NCBI GenBank assembly: GCA_020726505.1
Contig: JAHLEZ010000022.1
Span: 868,001 to 932,000 of the forward strand
DNA length: 64,000 nucleotides
Reading direction: 5' to 3'
Source of the DNA: Leptodontidium sp. MPI-SDFR-AT-0119
Taxonomy: Eukaryota > Ascomycota > Leotiomycetes > Helotiales > Leptodontidiaceae
In this document: in pieces, positions 58,228-64,000 of the stretch
How positions within the stretch are numbered: position 1 is the first letter of the stretch
Layout of the letters: each line of letters begins with the position of its first letter
Translations under genes and position numbers: made by a program
The notes under the pieces: model-generated
Told to the model about the DNA's origin: nothing
Database searches by the model: none
What the model saw: the letters and a program-made list of their open reading frames with translations, nothing else

Positions 58228-58931
58228 ATGGCAGCCAAAACAGCAGTAGTGACTGACAAGGCTCCTCCTCCATTGCCGTTCTTCTCGCAAGCTATTAAGT
58301 GCAATGGAATGGTTTACTGCTCTGGTTCTATCGGCATGGATCCTATTAGCATGAAACTTGTTGAGGGAAGTATTGAGTTGAGGACTGTAAGAAGCTCTTT
58401 TCTATTGCATCGAATTACCCCCACTTCTATGGCAAAAACACGACAAACCCCTCCCAATCACCAGACACTCAATGAGAGAAAATCACCAATATCATTCGAT
58501 ATGAGTTACGAACTGAGAGGATAAGGGAGTGATGCCGAATCCATATTAATGATAATACCTATAGGAACAAGCCCTCGCAAACCTCACCGCAGTCCTCGAA
58601 GCAGCCGGCTCCTCAATCGACAACGTCGTCAAAGTCAACGTCTTCCTGACCGACATAAAGGATTTCGCGGCCATGAATGGAGTTTATGCGAAGGTGTTCA
58701 ACAAGGATCCGAAGCCTGTTAGGACGTGTGTTGCTGTGCATCAGTTGCCGCTTGGCACGGATGTTGAGATTGAGTTGACGGCACATTTGTGAGTGAGTAT
58801 GATTTTTTTTGATGTTACGAGTCCTTTTTTTCTAGATTTGTTTTGGGTCTTCTTGTTTTGGTGGGGATGGGATTGGTTTCTGATGATTGAGACTGACTTG
58901 TTGTAGGGGCGAGGAGAAGGCAAAATTGTGA
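58228..58931 (+). CDS. RidA/YjgF-family imine deaminase with optional final intron, 135 or 128 aa
   Basis: Exon 1 is 58228-58386 (MAAKTAVVTDKAPPPLPFFS, then GMVYCSGSIGMDP). After a 178-bp intron, exon 2 starts at 58565 (EQALANLTAVLEAAGSS, KVNVFLTDIKDFAAMNGVY, then PVRTCVAVHQLPLGTDVEIE with the substrate Arg). Two ends are possible. Read straight on, the frame stops at 58790-58792 after AHL (128 residues). But GTGAGT at 58789 is a strong donor and TTGTAG ending at 58906 an acceptor, with a CTGAC branch-like site just before it. Splicing there adds 58907-58931 and the end becomes AHLGEEKAKL (135 residues), a type 1 peroxisomal signal. The family clears reactive imines from amino-acid breakdown. 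Confidence 0.88.
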
Positions 58932-59702
58932 GGATGGAATGAATGGCTGCATTCAGGATTCGGGATTGTTGAGATCTAAGAGATAAAAATGAAAATGAAA
59001 TCAAATCCTCCTCATAATACTTGAAACCATTGTCTCAATATTTTATTGCGCAGGTGAAATCGCATCTCAGTCAACTTTCCAAAAGTGGATAAGTTCCGTT
59101 CTTCGTCGGTATCTCGCATCACTTCACAAACACCAACACCAACACCAACACATCCCTTCCACACTCACTATCATCGCAAACGTTCCTTTCCTCACGAATT
59201 TCCGCATTCAATTATTTCCCTTCTCAAATCGTTTGCAGCCATTCGCAATGTTTTTTGTTCTTTCTTCTCTTTTTTCCATTGTCCCCATCCATACCTCTTT
59301 CCATTCTTCATCTCTCAACGGAGGAATGCCGACCTCCAACCCCCCCAGTTCTCAGTACCAGCGCAAATGCGGTGCAGTACTGCGCTCGTCTCACTCTCGG
59401 TCCACCACTCGGCTTTCTTTGTTAAGATTACCACCCTTATCTACACCTAATTCTCGATTGCACCTTTTATGCTTACTTAACTGATTTGAACAAAGCTGTT
59501 TGTTGAATCCAGTCTCAGTGGCACCTCGTTACCCTCGTCTCACATAACATCTGGACTCGTTCGACTTGATCTTGATCTTTGAATCTGGGTAGAGTTGAGC
59601 TTGATCAAATTGATGCTCTGATAGAGAATTATCGAGATTCTTAAGTCTGCTTTGGTTGGCCTTTTATCTTTTTTGGGCCAGTATATGCGTGTATGATTTA
59701 CC
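58932..59702. other. Intergenic region, pyrimidine-rich
   Basis: CT-rich from about 59090 to 59480, probably promoter and leader of the next gene; a (CAACAC)n-like stretch lies near 59126-59150. No gene supported. Confidence 0.4.
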
Positions 59703-62127
59703 ATGAGTGAGTATAACTTAGCTGATCGCCATGAACCCATGGATTAGATGGGGAAGGTGCGTGGGGAAGGAGAAGTGTCAACTGCTAACTGAGATAGGTA
59801 ATCATAACAATACGGCTCCTGCAGCTCCTGCGGATCCTTCAGATGGTATGTCCATACAACAAATATGAAGAGCCATGTAACTGACTAAAATAGACCAAGA
59901 TGTCGTTGAAGCCGGTGTCAAAAAAGGTTTATCATACTTGAATCCTCCACAGAATATGCCTCAATCAACACCAGAAGAACGAGAGAGAGACTGAGCACAG
60001 CTAACAACCACCAGAACCCCTCAAACGCACAAATGACCCCATATACCCCCGCCGCACCGCTCCCTTATTCCGTGCATCAAGATTCGGACAAGAGCAATAC
60101 CAAGACTTCGACCGAACAACAGGCATACCCAACATGTCATCACAAGTACGGATCCAATCCCAAGCAGACGATGTACTGAGGCAGTTGGAACCGATACCTC
60201 CAGGACCATTCGGACCTGAACACCAACTTATCATTGCGAGGAATATGGCGCTTATTCAGGGCGTTACGGCTGATACGCTGGCGGATAGGAAGGAGGCTGA
60301 GAAGAGGAGGAGGGAGATTGAGAGGAAGGCTAGGGAGGCCGTGAGGTTGACGAATCCGGGATATAAACCTACTGTTGGGTCTGATTATGAGGGTGAGGAT
60401 AAGGGAGCTACTCCCGCTCCTGGAGGTGGAAATGGAGGGGGAGGGGGTGGAGGATCAGGAAGTAAAAAGAGAAGACGCTCAAATGACGACGATGACGGCG
60501 ATGCAAAGAAAGCCAAACGAACCAAGCGAGCACGTCTCTTCGCCAACCCTGAGCTCCAAATCCAGGAACCAGTCGATATAAGTAAACTCGCTCCTCTCCC
60601 GATCCAGATCGAGTACCCAGCACACCCAACGACCGACCGCTCTGATGCTTGGTTCATCGATAACTTCACGCAGCTGTACCGCCAGGTCGAGGCCGTCTGC
60701 TCGCACTACTACGGCCTCCATGAGATCCCCATCGAGGCAGAACCGTGGCTGGAGGCTAAGATGACGCCCGAGTTCGTGAAGTGGGCTGAGCAGGTCGCGG
60801 AGCCTGATCCGCGGTTCGGGAGCTGGGATGAGCTGTTGAGGGATAAGAGTCTGAGGAAGTGGTTTGTGATGGCGGTGCTGATGAAGGTTTTTAAGGTTAA
60901 GGTGTTTGATCTCTATCTGTTTGGGGCGACCAGGGAGCAGACGCAGTTGATGCATCAGGTTGATAGGGCGTTTTTGGGGAGGGAAGGTTTGTTTACTTTC
61001 TTACCCAATCCTCACACTTCCACTTCCTCGCTTACCAACCTATCCCCGAGGTGATATTACGGAACTGACGTGAATGAATAAAAATAGGCTTCCAACGCGA
61101 AGAACTCCGCGCCAAACAAGCCTCCACAATCCTCGGTTTCGCTTCAGTGACAGCATATTTCTACCCCTCCGTCGCCAAACTCACCGCCCAAATAGCACTC
61201 ATGCTCTCCCCTTTAACAACATACCTCTACACCCTCCCTCCACCCCCCTCCACTCCCGCACCACTAATCCAAGACCTCTACCAATCCCTGCACAACCTCG
61301 TCTCACAAGCCGCCTACCTCTCCCTCTGCGTCAAACTCACACCGTCGATAATCCAGATCCACAACCTCCGGCCGGGGGATAGGTGGCATCCGGATGACAT
61401 GCATTGTCTCGACACCGAGGGGTTTGTCGATAGTAAGCGCACGGTTTGCGATGATTGGAGGCAGGAGAGACATAATATCCGCGTGTGGACTGAGAAGAAG
61501 AGGAGCGAGATGGAGGGGTTGAAACCGCCTGTTAGTGCTGGTGGTGGTGTTCAGGGTAACGGCGGGAAGGAGACGAGGGCGTATAGGAGGGCGAAGGGGG
61601 CGTGGGAGGAGATGAATAGGATGTTAGTTGAGAAGAATGCGAGTCCGCCGAGTTATACGCATCATGCGCTAATTAAGATTGCGGTTTGGCCGGTTATTAG
61701 ACGGTATACGCCTGGGAGTGCGGAGGAGGATGCTGGTGGAAATGGGAAGGGGGTGGGGAAGCCGTTGAGGGAGAAGGATGGGTTTCGGATCTTCCTTGTG
61801 GGGAAGGGGGCGGTGGTGGCGTATTATGGGAGGGATGTTAAGAGGGCGGAGGAGTATTGCGGTTTGGGCGAGTGGGTGCGTGTTAAGGAACGGCAGAGGG
61901 AGATTAGTCTGGGCTGGTTGAGTGGGAAGAATGTCGCGAGGGTGTTGAGTGTTGCTGCTGCGGCGTTTGTGGTTGGGACGGCGGGCTTTCATATGGATCA
62001 GGCGGTGGGTATGGGTGGGACGGAGATTGTGGGGGGGATTTTGGAGGGGGTCAGGGAGGGTGCGAGAGAGTTCGTTGAAACGGGCTTGGAGAGTGCTTTG
62101 CAGTACGCTGCTGCGTTGGCGGCGTGA
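59703..62127 (+). CDS. Large hypothetical protein, 698 aa
   Basis: A chain of five exons sums exactly to 698 residues: 59703-59706, 59798-59845, 59894-59926, 60015-60986 and 61088-62127. The first coding exon is only ATGA. The start reads MSNHNNTAPAAPADPSDDQD, then VKKEPLKRTNDPIYPRRTAP. Residues about 95-155 form a basic helix (ADRKEAEKRRREIERKAREA). A poly-Gly stretch and a clear nuclear-type signal (SKKRRRSN, KKAKRTKRAR) follow. The second half looks folded (DAWFIDNFTQLYRQVEAVCS, WDELLRDKSLRKWFVMAVLM). The C-terminus has hydrophobic patches (VLSVAAAAFVVGTAGF). No family is recognised. The conservative alternative is a start at 60134, losing about 68 residues. Confidence 0.6.
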
Positions 62128-62679
62128 TGATGGTGGTGTGTTTTGTTGTTGTTGTTGTTTTTGTTGTGATATAAAGGGAAATCTCGCTTGAGGTGGATGA
62201 CTGACTGGGGTCTTTGGCGTTTCGGTGCAAAGAGCATAGGATTGGCGTATTCACTCTCTCACTCACTCACCCACTCATGTGCTCTGCAATTTTGGTTTTG
62301 GTTAAATTTCGTTTTCCTTTGGTACTCGTAAGCAAATTAATCATCAATCAATGATAAATCAAGCAAAGCAAGCAACGCAAGCAACGCAAGCAAGCGAGCG
62401 AGCAAAAGAACCCCCCCCCCTCCCCCCGATTTCCAAACGCCTGTCCTGTGCTTAAAGCTCCATTACCCGTTTCCTGGTATACCGTAAGAACAAAAAAAAT
62501 CAAGGCGAACCCCCCGCCCGGTACGCCGTCCATTTTCTTAAAGGATATTGAAACCCGGCCGCTCCCAGTTAGCATACGAGTACGAAAGTTGATTCGCGCT
62601 AGCCATGTTCGTTCGACACCTGCTGAAATGCAAACGCCGAAATCAGACGGACAATTCACTAGGTCTTGGTGAGGAGTTA
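62128..62679. other. Convergent 3' intergenic region
   Basis: Between two genes that run towards each other. A CAAGCAACG-type short repeat (62350-62400) and a C-run (62411-62428) are present; no gene supported. Confidence 0.5.
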
Positions 62680-64000
62680 TCACACGGTTCCGGGTGTATT
62701 GCTGGGTGGCGTGGGTGAGATGTGTGGTCCTTTCTTCTTTTCTTTCTTTGCCCAGCGGAGACCGCATGCGTTGCAGAGGGTCTTGGGTCCGGTTGGTCCT
62801 TTCCGCCATTCGGGTGAATCGAGAGTTCCTTCATAGAGTGTAAGCACTGAAAACGTTGGAGATCTTGGAGACGCATACCACAATCCGTACAAACATACTC
62901 ATCCGGTAGCTTGATCTTCTTCGTCTTCTTGTCTGCTCTTCCGTCTTTGTCGACAGGTATTGCGATTCCGGCATCTCCTCGAATAAGAACTGGGCTTTGA
63001 TCTCCGGTGCTGATTCCTCGACTTCTCTCTCCGTCTTGGTAGCGTAGACCCGTGAGCATCTCAATCGTTTCGATATGTGTAGCTCCTTCGTAGCGAGCCA
63101 TCTTATCATTGATCGAATCCGGTCTGCTTCCGGCATTGGCATCCGCCAGGTTTTGTGTTGTAAGAGCAGGATTGAGGGTCGGTTTCGCCGGCGGCGGCAT
63201 TGCTAAGGCATCTGGATTCATGGTGTGCATTGATGTGCTAACAGATCCCATGGTATCCGTCTCTTCGGAGGGCTGATCCGATCGGGCTTCTTGACTCTTT
63301 AACCAGTTCTGGTGTAATTCATCGGCTTCCTCTGCCTCTTCTCGTTTCAAGTCATCAATACGCTTCCTTAACCGCTCGTTTTCGATCTTATGTTCCAGAA
63401 ATGAGTCCAGTAGAGCTGCATTCTTGGTTGGATATGGTCGAGCCATCATAAAGAACCCTCGACAGAACCCGGATGCATTGACTGGTCCTGTATATTGTGC
63501 AGCCTCGGACGTAAGATGTGGATGGCCATGAGATTCGAATATGGTATAGGTATCGTCCTTCCTCCGAAATCGATAGAAGAACCGAAGAGGATTCCCACTT
63601 GCAATAGATTCATTGAACTCCCGTACAAAGATCCCACTGTCATCCGGATGTATGAAGTCGACTATGAATTTCCCCACTAGCTCATCTCGAGGATATCCCG
63701 TCAACTGCTCTCCACTCGGGGAGAGGTATACAATCCGACCGTCCGGAGTCAAGATGTGCAAGAAGTCCTTCAATTCCTCTACCACCCTCTGTGACCAGTT
63801 CCTCCTCTTTGTAAACTCCGTCAGTGTGCTGCCACCACTCAAAGTCGACTGTGCTCCAAACCCGGTAGGCAACGGTCCAGCGCCCGCACCAGTCATTGGA
63901 TTATCCACAGGACTTGATATCAGCCCTCCCGCCTCATCTCCGTCGCCGTTATGTTGGTGCGTGCCGGAGGTTATTTGCGCATAGCCCTTCTGCCCATTTC
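62680..64000 (-). CDS. wc-2: White collar 2 (PAS-domain GATA factor), 5' end beyond window
   Basis: Exon 62879 to past 64000 and last exon 62828-62680 join across a 50-bp intron. With WC-1, this protein forms the blue-light and clock transcription complex that binds light-response elements. The PAS domain is clear: [53 protein letters not shown], and [19 protein letters not shown] coiled stretch ([20 protein letters not shown]) follows. The zinc finger is split by the intron: YVCTDCG before it, [20 protein letters not shown] after it, giving the C-X2-C, 18-residue loop, C-X2-C of WC-2. The basic tail is [13 protein letters not shown]. The frame is open with no required start up to the window edge ([18 protein letters not shown]), so the N-terminus is missing here. 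Confidence 0.95.

Noticed and set aside
61669..61992. 107-codon minus-strand His/Pro-rich frame
   Set aside because: Antisense to the large hypothetical gene.
1..64000. tRNA genes, rRNA, CRISPR arrays, replication origins
   Set aside because: No convincing tRNA box pair, no rRNA sequence and no regularly spaced repeats with unique spacers were recognised by eye; a tRNA scan would be decisive.

Overview
This window is nuclear DNA of a filamentous ascomycete (Pezizomycotina). The supports are short GT-AG introns of about 45-180 bp, HET-domain genes, a white-collar-2 gene, a GID E3 ligase subunit, a fungal UPF0658 membrane protein and a Fot1/pogo-type DNA transposon. A leotiomycete is my best guess, but that is an inference from gene flavour and was not tested. 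Exon boundaries were worked out by hand from splice sites and reading frame; lengths are stated where the exons sum to a whole number of codons.

Layout. 1-13.9 kb is loosely packed: a degenerate J-domain gene, a catalytically dead RNase III-like gene, two hypothetical genes, a RidA-family gene, a kinase-like gene with an unresolved N-terminus and a small membrane protein, separated by AT-rich and repeat-bearing gaps. 13.9-24 kb holds a HET-domain gene, a secreted alpha-carbonic anhydrase, a coiled-coil protein and a 485-bp MITE-like inverted-repeat element.

24.7-38 kb is a decayed accessory segment. An isochorismatase-like gene is split by a 3,341-bp TA-flanked pogo-like transposon, itself broken, next to a long TTTTA microsatellite. 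A tiny secreted four-cysteine protein follows, then a HET gene with one nonsense codon and a cyclase gene with a single-base frameshift.

39.4-64 kb is a gene-dense housekeeping block: GID2/RMD5 RING subunit, STB6-like protein, TIM10, mitochondrial lysyl-tRNA synthetase, a PP4 regulatory subunit 2, a UPF0658 membrane protein, an enoyl-CoA hydratase with a peroxisomal AKL end, a second RidA gene whose optional last intron would also add an AKL end, a large unknown protein and white collar 2, which runs off the right edge.

Most notable: the adjacent enoyl-CoA hydratase and RidA genes both able to end in KAKL, the second only after splicing; the intact-ended transposon inside a metabolic gene; the 61-residue secreted peptide; and the run of single-lesion genes between 24.7 and 36.7 kb. 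No rRNA, CRISPR array or convincing tRNA was seen.
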